This document shows positions 22,933 through 36,475 of a DNA stretch of 64,000 nucleotides, in pieces. The stretch's first letter is position 1; each line of letters starts with the position of its first letter. Both the position numbers and the translations under genes were made by a program. Under the pieces are notes generated by a model. It was not told where the DNA came from. It worked only from the letters and a program-made list of their open reading frames with translations, and made no database searches. The stretch comes from Cyanoderma ruficeps (Eukaryota > Chordata > Aves > Passeriformes > Timaliidae): NCBI GenBank assembly GCA_008694505.1, contig VZDJ01000045.1, positions 427,295 through 491,294 of the forward strand. Reading direction: 5' to 3'.

Positions 22933-25900
22933 CAGCATGAAGTATAATAAATTCCAGTTCTTTGAGTATTACCTTTTTACTTCAATGTGTTCTATGTTGT
23001 ATTTTAAGTCATAGATTTTCTGTCAACAGTTCTTTATATTTGTGGTGTGTAATAGGTTGAGCTGTAAGTAGAATACTGTGCCTGCTGCTGTCTATGCTGA
23101 CTTGCTAAATATTTTTAGATACATGTAAAAAAATTTTTTTTCCTCTAATTACAGCTCAGTATTAGAGCTTTGAAGGAATAACAGCCTTGCTTTGGGAGTT
23201 AGTCACAATAATATCAAGAAAAGAGCACACATCAATAGGACTTGAGACACTGCATGAAGGAAAGGGCAGTGTATGAGATTTATTAGCCTATTAAAGAAGT
23301 GAGACACATAAAGAAATACAACAGTATAACCTTTCTGTCACTCAGCTCAGGTCTCAGATCTCCTTTTGGAGAAGGATGGAGAGGCAGAGCATAAAGCAGA
23401 AAGACTTCTGTATTTCTGTGAAAATGAGGAAAGCCAGAATGATTGTTTCCATGACCACTGCCCACCTCTCTGCAGTCACTCTGCCAGAAGCCTTGCATGA
23501 AAATATGAAATCCCTTGGGGTGCCCTTCCCTAGGCTTCATCTTGTGCCTCTGTGAATACTAATTCATTAGGCTGTTCCGTTAACACTTCAGAATTTTTGG
23601 CTGTTTTGGTGGGCACATACCATTACCTTTCTCATATATTCAACAGAAAATATGGAATACCTTATACCTTAATCCCATACATCTATCTTCACACACAACA
23701 ATTACAGATCAAGGTATCTTTTCTAGTTATATGACACTTTAAATATACATGAAATTGGAGAAACTATGAACTCTAGAAGGTGTTATAAATAATTTATTAT
23801 GGGGTTTGAATGCAAATGGCAATACCTGAGATTTGAACCCAATTTTTTGTATATATTTTCTAGGTAAAAAACCTTTGATTTTTTTTCTCTAGTTTATTTT
23901 AATTGATTTTTTTTATCTTTTATTATACTTCTTTATTTAAATTTATCTAGTTCTTCCTTTGGGAAAACAAAATATTACCTTTAGCATAAAAATGACACTG
24001 ACATTTGGGGAGTGTTTAGGCAGCAATCAATTTTTTTAGGGGGGGAACCATACTGTTCTCACTGGAGTCAATATAGTCTGCCCATCAAGCAAGGTCATCA
24101 GTAGCAAGAGAGGGGTTTTATAATCCAAAATTTGTCCCTCAACACTTCTCTCCTACAGACTGTCTAACACAGAAACAGGACTTCCACCTACAAAGTACTG
24201 AAGTATGTAGATATCCTAAAGCTTTTGAATACCTGCATTTGGCTCAGTGGGGCCATTCAGGTGCTCACTGTTGAGTACCTATCTGACCAAGTGCACCCAG
24301 AAACTGAATCCTAGACTGAGCCAGGGTACATATCCTGGTCTTTCCCTTACTTAAACAGAGAGATTTAAACAGAAAATTTAATTTTTAGGGAGTAGCATTA
24401 CAGAACTCAGCAATCTGCTTGGTTCCTCCTTCCCCCCCAACCCCCACTCCCCCACCAAATGTGAAATGAGCTGTTTTCATTAATTAACCAATTATTACTT
24501 TTAAAATTAGCTGGTTTCCTTCCTCCTTCCCACTCAATAACAATATTTCTTCAGTTCTGCAAGATTATGAGTCTATTTCACATATCAGGCACCAGGTAGT
24601 AAATTGGAAGCATTCTGTGGTTTTGAGATAGAATGGTTTTAATTAAGAAATCTTTTAGAGATAATGAAAAAGCTGACATTACTGTTCTATCCAGCAGAAT
24701 GCACACAGACCTCTCAGTACCTTTTCCAAAATTATCCCTGTGCAATCCATGCTGCTGAGTCAAAGCCCCATGCTAGTCTTTACAGTTTCAAATCTGGGTC
24801 ACTGCAGTATATAGACAGCATTTACTTTAAATTAAATAATTCCTGAGCATGACAATTTTATATCGTCAATTTCTTTCACAAGTTGTTATGGCTTTTCATT
24901 ATAATGTGCTAAATATAAAAGAAGAAAAAATCTACAATTGTAAGGGGAACAAAGCACTACATTATACCAGAAAAGCTGCCTTTGGTGTACTTTGTAGCCC
25001 TTTACATTCTGGGAAATATTTTGCACTGTTTAGTTGGTATTTTTCAGTTAACATCTAAGCAAAGAGGTGGACATAAAATTATACAGGATTTCTGGAAATT
25101 AAATGAAACTGCAAAATGCCTAGATAGTGCCAATCGTGATGACAGATCACTTCATAAGGATAACATTTTGTTCTTTCTTGTATTTTTGCAAAATTTTAAA
25201 AGCTGTTTTACATTTGTATTCAGATAATGTCAAGGAAAATCAAAGGAAAATCTTGAAACTGCAGGTTCTTGCAAGACCAAACATAGGCTGAGGAAGGTGT
25301 GAGGTTAATGTAGGTTAATGTAGGTTAAACCTGACTTACAGTCTTATGGAACAGAAAATTCCACAGTCAGCTGTTAAGCATAAATATTTTTGTATTTATA
25401 TGAAAAACAGTGATAGTGTATACATTAAAAATGTTTGCAATGGGTAGGCCTTATGCATTATTGATAAGAGTCTTTAGTAGATGATAGAATTACCCCCAGG
25501 ATGAATTTAGACCAAACTATTTTTTCTGATGTACTAAGCATAATAACTGTAATAATAATTTGTAATTCTAGGCAGACATTAATCTTTTCACACAAACAGC
25601 TCCCTATAAATTACTTTACTTGGGGGAAATAGCAGGGGAGATGATTTTTTCATAGCTAATATCAGTATCTGTGATAGGACACTGTCTTTATTTTGCATAA
25701 CTCAAATTTTGTTGACTTCTTGCTAACCTCTATAATACCTATAGAGCATTGCATTCCTGTTGCCTACCATTAAACTTTTTAAAGTGCCTGGCTAAAAGAG
25801 AAAACTTTTCCATAAACTGTCTCTCTTAATTTCTTTCCTTGAATGTCTGATTTTGAGTAATTTGGCTTTACAAATGAAAAACTGTCCAGTTTATACAACA

Positions 25901-28900
25901 CACAACTTTTTTGTTAAGCACATGGTAGCATATTCTATATTTATGATAGAGCCATAACAGACACAAGAAATTCAAGAACTATCCACAGTGGACTTTATTC
26001 TGGTTTGCCATTTCTCTGTAGTCCATTCTCTTGAGCTCAGGAATGTCAGAGTCTTCTTAGGTGAGACTGCAATGTTTCCTTTCCAAAAGCTCTTGTGGGA
26101 GTGGATGTGAAATGCATGAAGTGAGAAGCATTTGTGTGAACAGAACACAATCCAGAGTGGTAGATCTTCCTAGATGGATTATGTCTAAAGTGAGTTGCCT
26201 GGCCTCAGGAACTTGCACACAAGATATATGGATCATTGCCTGCATTTAGGGGTTAAGGAAAAGACCAGAAAATGAGCCAAATTTATTTATAGACTTCTGT
26301 CTACAACAATACTGGAACAAAATATTTTTGCTGTAGATTTGTTGAAAAGTATAAACTGAAGATAATTCAGCATTTGCAATTTCCTTTTTGTGCCAGTGGT
26401 ATCAGGCTACATTATTATGATATTTCTATAAATGAAATAGATGTGTTATAGGACAACCCATCAGGTTAAAACACATAAAAAAGAGCATTTTTGTTCTTTC
26501 TAAAAAAATATTTTTGTAGTGTGTGAAGTGATTCATTGATTTGTGTTTCTTTTAGATCATAGGTGGTAAAGGAAACACTTTCTGGTGCATATCTTACAAT
26601 ATGTACAACACAGATAATGGAACTGAGGGTTAATACAACAACAGATATGACAGATAATATGAATTGAGAGTTCACAGTACTTTGCTAGGAGCCTTCTGAA
26701 TTATTTCAGTTATTGTGAGACTACACCAACTATTGGCCAATGTGCAGAAGGGAACTACAATCTCAAGAGATGGATCAAAGCTATGATAAACAGTGACATT
26801 TCTTGTCTGCTGAATATAATGAATATGTTTCAAAAAATATATCACAGTGCCCTACAGTAGGAAAAATGGCAAACGTGGACTCGGAGAGCTATTTTTAAAA
26901 CTGGCAGTGTGAGATAAATAGGATGGTGATTCCACACTTAATCATTTTGTGTGTAATTTTCCCACTCACTTCGCTAAGTACTTTATTTATTTTGAGCCTA
27001 CTCAGCTTTGCCAAAAAGTTGTTTTTCCTAATTTGTCTGTCATTAGTGTTAACTCATTGCAGATTGTCATTAAATTCACTTTAAACAGAATCAACTATAT
27101 TTTAAAGCATAAACATGGGTTTCTTATTGTATTCTATGTACACAAATACATTGCAAATGAAACAAGAATCAGATGCTTTGTCTAGGAAATGAGTCATGGG
27201 GTTTTTTGCCAGTCAATTTGGCACTAGTTTTTAGACATTATGCACATATAAATAATGCTACATATTGACAGAATGAAGGTGCCACTTGAGATTAAGGCAT
27301 AGAAAGTGTTCTTTTTCTTGTAGCACTTTTTATTCTTTTAAAACCTTGTGTCTCTTTGAAAAAAGCTCCTGCTGTAACCATTGAGGCTAGGGGATATAGC
27401 AGGTTGACTTGTCATCAAGAATGAATTCAGGGCAGCAGCTGTAAAGACTTTAGACTTTATGTTTTTTGACAGGATTCTCACAATCAGCTTCTTACTAAAC
27501 TGATAAAGGACTTCATATTTGAAAATATATTTGGGGATGTGGTTTTGAGGCGCTTCACCTTGTTGCTATTGGAAATGTTGAAAAATCTTTTCCTGTGATT
27601 TGAAAACCAATTCAACATGCTAGCATTGTGTGGTTGGGAAAAAGGCAGCACACTAGAATAGGACAGAATAGTTTATCAAAATTGCCCTTTTCTCTATAGC
27701 ATAAGGTTAGACAGTTTGGTTGTCATCACAAATCCTTTGCTTGCACGTTTTATTTTAGCTCCTCCTCCTGTGAAGGTTCAAAGCCTTCACAGACACAAGT
27801 GACACTTAATTTTTCATCAAAAATGCCTGTTTCCTCCTAATATCAAAGCAAAAGGTGAGATGGGATGATGCAGTTCCAATGTTTTTCTGATTAAATTTCT
27901 TTCTTTGTCATTAGTTTTTAAGGTTTAAGAAATAACATCGTCTCATATTTCTCTGAAAGGGTCCTGCCATAATGCAGACTTCATTGGTGCACACCCTTAC
28001 TTACACACTGGAAATTAAGCCAAATACCTTGTTTCTATGTCCATAAATTAGAGGAAATGGTTTCAAGATTCTTCTTCTTTGGCTTGTCAAAAAGCTGGAC
28101 AAAATCACTACTAAAAGAATATTGGCATTGAACATATTACCTCCTTTTTGGTTGTCATATTATTTCCAAAAAAAAGCCCCAAAAAACATAACAAAAACAA
28201 TCCACAAAACCACAAAACCAAAATAGGAATGGGAATTAAGAGATTTAGCATCAATGATTCATGGTACAGATTTTTAGTGTGATCTTTAGGAAAGCCTTAA
28301 GTGCTCCTCTTTAAATTCCTTATTACTATGGTAGAAGTGCCTAATAGATAAGTTTTTCAGGAAGGCTAAATTTGCCAGATTTTTATAAACCATCTAAAAA
28401 GTGTTTCAATGTCATCAGCTGTAGGTTCTATAACAGGGATTCAATATAAGGGTAGTTACTGCATGTTCCTCAGCTGAACTGTCTTCTCTGCAATTAACCA
28501 AAGAAAACTTGGAAAACACCTTATTTTAAAAAGAAATGAACTAGTTGCTTTTACACTGCCACATTTTGCAGTGAACTGTACCTTCTCAAATGCCAAATCT
28601 GAGTTAAAGAGAGAATTATTATTCATGACCAGTTATATGTAAGTAAGTCACATTAAAACATTGTAAGCAGCAATGTTAAAGCAAGGCCAGATAATGAAAA
28701 CTAGCAACAGTTGATGCAACACTTCTAAATTTTTTGGGGGTCAACTTCCACTTCTGGATTTTAATTTCTTTATTTTACAGCATTTCCTAAGTCTGGAAAA
28801 GTTACCTCATGAGGCAAGTGATATCAGCAAATCAAATTTCATACAAAATCTGTCTGCTTTCCAGCATTTCATTCTTTCTGCAATGTAGCAAAAGCTGAAT

Positions 28901-29035
28901 TAAATGCCAGAGATCTTGCATTCTGGTCATCCTCCTGGCACAGGTAAAACACTTTGCTAGTGTTCATTAGCCAGTTCAGCTAGCTATTACTGTTGAACTG
29001 ACTATGAAGGTGCTGAAAGCAAGACCCTCAGGAAC

Positions 29036-29054
29036 TGTGCTGTGCAACAGCACA
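29036..29054. repeat. Small hairpin, 8-bp arms, 3-nt loop
   Basis: TGTGCTGT at 29036-29043 pairs with ACAGCACA at 29047-29054 around GCA. Weaker outer pairing (GAAC with GTTC) surrounds it. The signal is modest and could be chance. Confidence 0.7.
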
Positions 29055-31446
29055 ACTAGTTCAGAATTTATACTGTTGTGCTGACACTTATCTATTTGTC
29101 CATAAAAGGTTATGTAGGAAAGGCAATGCTGGAAATGACCAGAGGTGCTGGCACAGGTTCAATCCCAGCTAGGTGTGTGGGTAGCTGTTGCTGCCACCTC
29201 AATCACCCAGTCAGAAAAATCCAGTAGCATCTGTTGGTACATCCATTATGTAGGAGAATGAAATCTGACCTTAGAGGACCTTAGAGGATATTTTATCGTC
29301 CTTGTGGCGGATACTCATGACAAGATAGCTGTGGTGAAAAAACCCTTGTGGCAATTGTGTTATTGCTAAAGTTCCTCTCCAGAGTCACAAATGAAAATCT
29401 CAGCATTGCTCTTCATTAGGATTTTTACTGAGTGCTGCAAAGGGAGAAGATGAACAGAATTGGATTTGGGGCAATCACAGTGTAATGGGGGGCTACATAT
29501 TTACCTGGGAACATTCCAGATGAGATGTTATCTTTTAAAGCCTGACTGGTCATTTACAAAGTCTGGCAGTTGATCACAGAGATCTCAATGAGGACAGAAG
29601 TAGTTGTTTTCCAGCAGTGTTTCTCCTGGGTAAATTTCACCAGCAGCTGTTCATCCCTGAAACATTATAAGCCTGGGATCACGCACATGGGCTAAAGAGT
29701 AGACGAATGAAAAACATGTTAGGGGTGTACTATGTTCATGACTTGCAGGTCTCCTTCTGAAAGCCCTTGCACTGATTATATAGCAATGAGGACCCTCTCT
29801 GTGTCACAAAAAGCCTATTTGAACAAACCACTTTAGAAGTTTTTAAAATAAGAAAATTAGTTTCATGTATATATGTATATATGGACATTCATACCTGTGT
29901 TTTTCTTTCCAAATGTCACATCCACAAAAGTTAATATTGTACTCAGTGCGTCATGATTGATTTATTTCATTTTTCTGGATAAAAATAGCAAAACGATTTT
30001 TTTTTTTAATTGTCCAGCTGGTTTAGAATTAGGATGGCATATATCTGAGGCAGTGCAGGTTTTGGATGCTAAAGAAAGTCCCAAGAGATGGATTCATGAG
30101 TAGACAGCAGGTAAGGCAGTCAAAGGCACACATCAAATGAATTTGTCACAAGGTAATTTATCACCTGATTGTGCAATTTTTCACATGGCTCTTACCCCTA
30201 CAAAATGACTGTAAGTGTTTCCATGTATAAGTTAGCGGGAATATTCTGTCTGCATAAGAGGAATTCTTCATTGTATGTCCACATCAGATGTTTTTGTTCA
30301 TTTCTATAAGATTTCACCTCAAAATAGTTCAAATTGTGTTGGCTGCAAGTGAATGTAAACTTATTATTGAAATAACAAACAGAAAACCGCTTATCTTTGA
30401 AGAATGAAACATTTTTTTTTCTTTGTTCCATCTAGTATCTATGCATATATTTAGATAATTAGCTATTCACAGAATAGTTTTTTGACATTCCCAATACTTA
30501 AGCTCCTTCTCTGATGATTAGTGTTTTATGCTTTTGAAGATAAAGGCACAAAAACTAAATGAAGAGACATAAATCCAACAGCTCCATAAATGCTGCAAAA
30601 TAGGCAGAGATCAAAATGTTTTGCACAGATATGTATTTCACCATTTCTTCCACAATCCAAAGTTCAGTGTCAAGTATGAGATGTGTACCTCTCTAAGCAA
30701 ATTTTCCATTGTTCTAGTTGATGGGAAGAGGAAAAACTCAGTTGTTACATAAAAAGTGAACAAAGCAAACGCTGTGAGCAAGTCTATGTACTATGGTTTC
30801 ATCATCTAATTCACTGTGATGGAGCAGTATTTGAAGTGGCAACGTAGACTGATGGGGAAAAAATATTCCAAAAATATTCTAAAATAGAAATGATTGAGAA
30901 TCAAGAAAAATGTTGTGAAATCATTGGAGCTGAAATGTGATACTAAGATTAGGACCTCAAGCAGACAAGGTTGTGTAGGATCTTAAAAGTTCCTAGCCTG
31001 GTATTTCCTAGGTGGAAATACTGTCCTCTGTCCTTTTGGATTTCTATGGGTTGTTTTTTCTACACTGTTGCAAAAATGATAAATGTTCTAATGTTCTTCT
31101 TCCCAAAGGTTATGCAATAAAAATTCTAAACGATCAGGTGCTGATATGTGTAGCTTTGACAACTGCTATTGCTTCCTTATAAAAATATATAATTTCAGTA
31201 TTTCCTAAAAGAAAATGGCTAAGTTGTTGACCCCATTAGTATCTGAATATTTTATAATACTACTAATAATAGTACTACTATTTCATTAATATTAATATTT
31301 AAATGATTGTTACAGTGGTATGTTCACCATATTTACTCTCATGAGAGGTACCCTAGAGCTCAGGTACAGGAGACGTGTTTTTGAAGTTTGCTTCAGAAAT
31401 GCTTAAGACTCTCAAGATATATTTTATTTATTGTATATTTTTGGTT

Positions 31447-31486
31447 GAAAATTACCATAAAAATTACCATTTAAAAAAATTACCAT
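31447..31486. repeat. Three irregular copies of AAAATTACCAT
   Basis: AAAATTACCAT appears three times within 40 bases, with A-rich spacers of differing length. It is a simple slippage array without a known role. Confidence 0.75.
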
Positions 31487-32358
31487 CAAAAAAATGATTA
31501 TCATCATCCTGAAATGACTAAGGAATGGGTACATGGGGATTTCACAAGTGGAATTATGTCTAAGAGTGAAAGGTGATTGGAGTTACTCATTCTGAGCTGA
31601 TATAATATGGTGTATAAAGGCCTAGTAAACACATCTATATATTAAATGTGTTAAATTAGAAAATAAATTTTAAATAAAAATGAGATATGTTGCACAATTC
31701 TTCCCCTGTGTAGAAGTAACAGGAGTTAGAAGATAAATCAAGAAACATTTTTATAAGGGAAATGTAAAAGGCAAGGGCAGTTGGAAATCATGAATTTACT
31801 TAGTGGTTGGTGGAACTGAAAATACAGTTATGTCATTAGTCTTAAAAATAGCTGGAATTTCTATTGCATATCTAAGTATCCTGTGAGAAATATCAACAAC
31901 CTCATTTAATCGTTCAGTTTCTTCTTTACTCATATGGGTATCCAACCAAAATTTTTAAATCGTGTGCAAGTGCTTGAATGCTGGACATGCATTGGGTCGT
32001 TGCTAGATGCATAGGGTGGCACTAATTTCTTGGTTTCTCTAGCCCAAATATCATAGTGCTAAATAGAAACTACAAAAAATATAGGGCTTTTCAAAATGTG
32101 ATAATTAAATTAACAAATCATTACATAAGAACCCTCTTGTAGATGATATGAGTGTTGTTCTTCAAATTATATGTCAGAATACATAAGAAATTAGACACAG
32201 GCACACTAAACATCTAAATTAGGACTTAATATAGACTGAAAAAGAATATTTAGTTGTAAACTAGGCTGAAAAAATGTTACTAAATATGCCAAAGAACACA
32301 GAAGTTTAATGGAATGGTTTAGCTAAGTGGTTTGGAATTACTGAAGAAAATTAATGTC

Positions 32359-32459
32359 TCACTTGTATCTATAAAATTTTAGGAAATGTAATTTTTTTTA
32401 AAGTAAGTATCACTTGTATCTATAAAATTTTAGGAAATTCAATTTCTTTAAAGTAAGTA
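32359..32459. repeat. 51-bp tandem duplication
   Basis: The block starting TCACTTGTATCTATAAAATT occurs at 32359 and again at 32410 and ends in TTTAAAGTAAGTA in both copies. The copies differ by a few bases (GTAATTTT versus TCAATTTC), so the duplication is older than the 23-bp one at 22806. Confidence 0.9.
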
Positions 32460-32507
32460 CTTCCTTTATCTAGTTGTACATGTCTTAGAAAGGACATCTG
32501 TAGCTCA

Positions 32508-32776
32508 TCATTCGTCCAAAAGTCTTAACTGCTGTGAGAAAGCACATTGTAATCCCTGCATGTCTTTTGGTCTAAATATAATCAGATGTCGTCTCCTGCT
32601 ATTGACAACCAAATAATGAGATAACACCAAGGTCCTTGCAAATGCAGCTGAGATCCTAACAGATACTGTTAGAATATGAGGTCCAGATTGACCCCAGAAT
32701 GTAGAAATACAGCTGCGAAGACCAGGAATGTGCAACAGCTCTTCAGCTCCAGCAAGCAGCTTTTGTTTTTTCAAAC
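32508..32776 (-). other. Candidate terminal exon, unidentified
   Basis: A minus-strand frame is open from a good acceptor-like string CTTCTCTTTCTAG (exon would start at 32776) to a TGA at 32508, about 88 codons. The peptide includes LAGAEELLHIPGLRSC and ends LRLLDE. The frame also extends upstream to 32966, where the text becomes hydrophobic and intron-like. I do not recognise the protein. Against it, no neighbouring exon joins it in a proven frame, and a stretch this long can be open by chance. Confidence 0.2.
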
Positions 32777-33421
32777 CTAGAAAGAGAAGATACCAAACAA
32801 AAAAAGATGTTACGCTTTTTTGTACTGTTACTGCAAACCAACAGGGCATTCTCCACATTTCTGCAGCTGATGGCAATTTTAACTTTAAAATAGACACTAT
32901 ATTACCATTAAAAAAAATAAAATAAAGGGGAAACAGATTCAGGGCTGCTGCAATCTCCAGGCTCATATCTGTAGATATGAAACTTGTGCAATTAAGGCAC
33001 CAGTTGCCGATTCTTTTCCTTTCTTAAATGACTTAAGTGGATCTTTCAGTGAGCAAGAGCTTCCTACCAATTTTGTGAAAGTGGAACCGCTTGCTTTAAA
33101 TCTAATGCAGCAAAGTAGAACCAGCAATATGTAACTGTCTAATGTGCACCTGAGAACTGCTCCACTGCAAAGATTTTTCCTTTAAGTACCTTGGATAGGG
33201 CACATAAAAAACCTTCTATCTGTATTAATTGACTTTGTATGGGGCAATTGTCTCCTTACATGGAGACAATTTTTCCTCATGAGAAAGCTGATTAAATCAC
33301 AGCTCATTAACAATAATACCTTTGTTACTGAAACTTCTCTTAACCACAGGTAAGGCTCACTGTGACCTACATCTATTGCTTTTAAAATTCTCAGATTTTT
33401 CATTTTTATTTGAGTACTTAC

Positions 33422-33493
33422 CTTAGATATGATTGGTTGCAGTATAAGACAGTCTCACAGTCTAATTTTAGATTGGAAGATGTAGGTTTTCTT
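33422..33493 (-). other. Candidate 72-bp internal exon, unidentified
   Basis: A pyrimidine-rich acceptor TTTATTTCTCACAG precedes the stretch and a near-ideal donor CTAAG|GTAAGTACT follows it on the minus strand. One of the three frames is open throughout and encodes KLDCETVLYCNQSYL in its second half, with an NQS sequon. The other two frames have stops. Good splice pairs around short open stretches do arise by chance in this much sequence, so this is a lead only. Confidence 0.22.
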
Positions 33494-34094
33494 CTGTGAG
33501 AAATAAATTCAAAAATAACTTTTTAGATCATAAGATGCTGGCAAGTTTATGGACATAACTCACATTTCCATTCTAGCAGTTGAGAAAAGGGAAAAATGAT
33601 CCTGAACATTTATAACAGTGTTCTGATTCTTTGTATTCAGATGAATACGTATTTTTTCTGTCTCTGGCCCCAAAGGAATTCTTTTTCAGGAAGTTTTTCC
33701 TCTGTGTGTATTGCCAAAACCAGTACTTCTTCCTGGAAGGTTCTGTAGAATTTAATGGGAATTAAAAAGAAAGGTTTTAGAGAAAAGGTAATGAGTTTTA
33801 AAGTAATTTCTGTGAAAATCTAAGCAGCTTTATACAGAATTATTCATAATTTAATTTTTTTGCTTGTCTGTAAAATCCTGTAGTACGAATACAATTTTCT
33901 GCCACAGACTGGCTGGAAAATTCTGGAGAGAATACAGTATCTATTAGTTGCTTTGGATTTTTTAATCTCTCTCTTATTGAAAAATGAACTTAAAATAATT
34001 TATTGATGTATAGTTAAGAGATTCCTAAAGTATCGCAACTTTGGATTTCTGGAGATTTCAACCTTTTTCTGGCACTAGTAGAAATGGATTCGAT

Positions 34095-34448
34095 TCAGTG
34101 ACTAGATAATAGTATGGCTCTATCTACAGACAGCAAGTGATCTAACTGTGCAACAGAAGATGTGATCCAAGCATAAGACACCTTTCTGATATTTTTATTT
34201 GGTGCTCCCTGACTTATTCTACAGGCAAACTTAAAATGGCACTTTCTGCTCTGATGATCAAATGATCGACATGAACTTCCACCCCGGCACTGAGGCATAT
34301 TCAGACAATAATTCAGAGATGTATATTTAAGTCGTCTTGCTTCAAGGATGGTTCTTCCTTCAGATTTCACAGTTTGGATTTTCAGTTTGGTGTTTGCATG
34401 TAACCTACTGACCACAAAATGCATGACCCTAAAGATGTTCTTCAGCAT
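34095..34448 (-). other. Unidentified 117-codon open frame, Cys-rich middle
   Basis: The minus-strand frame includes YCLNMPQCRGGSSCRSFD followed by RKCHFKFAC. Five or six closely spaced cysteines around a C..PxC...CxSF pattern are loosely reminiscent of PAN/apple domains. Splice borders are poor: there is no strong pyrimidine tract, and the best donor is AAAG|GTGTCT. I do not assign a function. Confidence 0.15.
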
Positions 34449-36384
34449 TGTGGAAGCTGCTGTTTAGGTCAAGGCACTGAACTGGTCCTGGTCAAGGAAT
34501 AGGATTTCCACAAACTTTGTTCTAATATACAAACACTAATTAAAAGGGGTTTTTTTAATGGATTTTTTTTATGAAGCTGAAATTGAATCTATGCTTGTAC
34601 CTCTGAACTGTGGAAATGTTCCAAAAGAAAACTTCTATTTGCTAGGTAATATTCCTGAATGACACATTGTCACGTCCCTTAAAAGAAACCAAGATTATAC
34701 ATGTGATCAAATCCAGTACCTCCTGAATAATGACTTGCTGAATTAATGCCTTGACTATCATGGGGTTTTTTGCAAAAAATATATAAATCATGGCCTTTTC
34801 AGAGATCATAAAACAGAGCTTTTCTTTGGTATCAGGTGTCAGGACTACAGAGTAATTCTTTTGAACATTAAGAAATAAAAAAATAAAATTGCTTGCCTAG
34901 TGTGCAGTTAGTAGTTCCTATAAATTCAAATATAACTATGATAAAGGAAAGTTTGATTTCTCAACGTCAGGATTTAAATATCCTCATTAATTATATTGAA
35001 AACTAAAAATATTTAATTTTATTTGTTTTCTTCTATGCTTTTCTAGGAGGAGCTGATTTGTTTAAGTTTTTTACCCCTGCAAGCTGGATTTCTCAAGTGC
35101 ACTACACCTTCAAGTAGCACCAAGGCCAAAAATATCTCGTTCCAGTTGTGTCGTCTTACCACAAGCAAGACTGTTCTTCATCACAGCAGGAACAGTCATT
35201 AAGAAGGCCACTTTATACAGGAGCAGAGGAAGGAATAAAACAAACTATTCTTTTATGTCTCTAAATCTCTTTACTGTTGCCATTAGCCTTCAATTTTTAC
35301 CTGTTGGCACGTCCATGGTTACTTTAGTCACTTTTCTAGAATTTCTTTTTAGAAATTATCACCAGATTGTCCACAGAGAATATGTCTTCCTTCAGGTATT
35401 GGTGATTTTTCTTTTCGCTTCACTTACAAATTAGCTGTGGTTTGTTAGGTTTATGGATCTAGACACCGATGTAGTGAAAACTTGGATAATTAAGCCTGAC
35501 ATGGAACCCCACTGGTGACAGTGACAGCTGTTCGTAGTCTCCCTACCTCTCTACTGAAACTTAAAAGACAAGGTTGCAAGGCAGAAAAAAACATGGCATT
35601 CATGCTTTCTGCTTGTAGGGATGAGAAAAGCAAGATTGCTCATAGTTGCCAGACAGATGTTCAAAATTCAAATTTTCAGCAGTCTTTTTTCTCAGATTCC
35701 CATGCCCAGGAATTCTTTAACATATCCTTGACCTCCTTAGAGTGAGATATAGAGCAAAATAAGCAATTCCTGCTAGTAAATTAAGAAAAATATGAGTAAG
35801 GATCAGAGAAGGTAATGTTACAGGACAGAATAGAAAACTGTTGCTGTTGAAATTTAAGACTCCATTTTCTTTCGAGTAATTAACACAAGAGCAACACACA
35901 TGTTGATCAACAGTTTTTCAGTGCCTGGCACTTGTGCTCAGGATAGCACCCAAGATAGCAAAAGGACCAGATGAGCCTTTCAAAAGGTATGGTATTGGCC
36001 AATGGGAAGAAAAACTGTTAAACCAGACAGAGGAACTTACATCTTTTTGTCAGTCACTCTTCTAGCACCTGACTGAACTGACAGGGACAATGACATTTGT
36101 CTGTTTTCTCAGAAAGTTCTCTGCTATGTTAAAGCCACATCCAACATCATAGGGCCTTGTCTTTAGCTGTGAGGAGAGTCAAGATCAGAGGGTAGGTGGA
36201 TAAAATAGCTGTATACATGTATGTAACTCTGTGTAGTATATGGGATCACGTATATTGGATTTGTTGCATTCTTTTGCCTTGCTGCAGTCCTTACAGGCAG
36301 ATTAATGCCCATATGAAACTCTTGAGAACATAGCTTGGTCCCCAGCTGCTACCAGTGCTAAGATCGTGGAAACAACCTCTCTAA

Positions 36385-36475
36385 ACAAGCAAACAAAACC
36401 AACCAACCAACCAAAATTCAAACCAAAAAAACCCTCAAAAATCCCACCCAAAAAAACAAATCCAAAGCTGAAAAG
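36385..36475. repeat. A/C-rich low-complexity patch with (AACC)n
   Basis: The patch contains AACCAACCAACCAACC and further A/C-only words with almost no G or T over about 90 bases. A similar but shorter patch occurs at about 28165-28225. Confidence 0.85.

Larger units (their letters stand above)
21386..32358. other. Unique AT-rich sequence, about 11 kb, no gene seen
   Basis: No transposon family or confident exon is recognisable. All frames are under 100 codons. Local structure includes hairpins at 22374-22394, 22900-22932 and 29036-29054, a 23-bp tandem duplication at 22806-22851, a GTTAATGTAG repeat at about 25303-25327, an A/C-rich patch at about 28165-28225 and an AAAATTACCAT repeat at 31447-31486. 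The stretch could be intergenic or intronic, and nothing in it decides which. Confidence 0.5.

Noticed and set aside
26057..26249. Two 62-codon frames exactly antisense to each other
   Set aside because: Mirror-image open frames of this length are expected by chance, and neither has a recognisable motif.
29156..29166. GGTTCAATCCC, a B-box-like word suggesting a tRNA gene or tRNA-derived SINE
   Set aside because: No A box at the right distance, no pairing T-stem and no acceptor stem are present.
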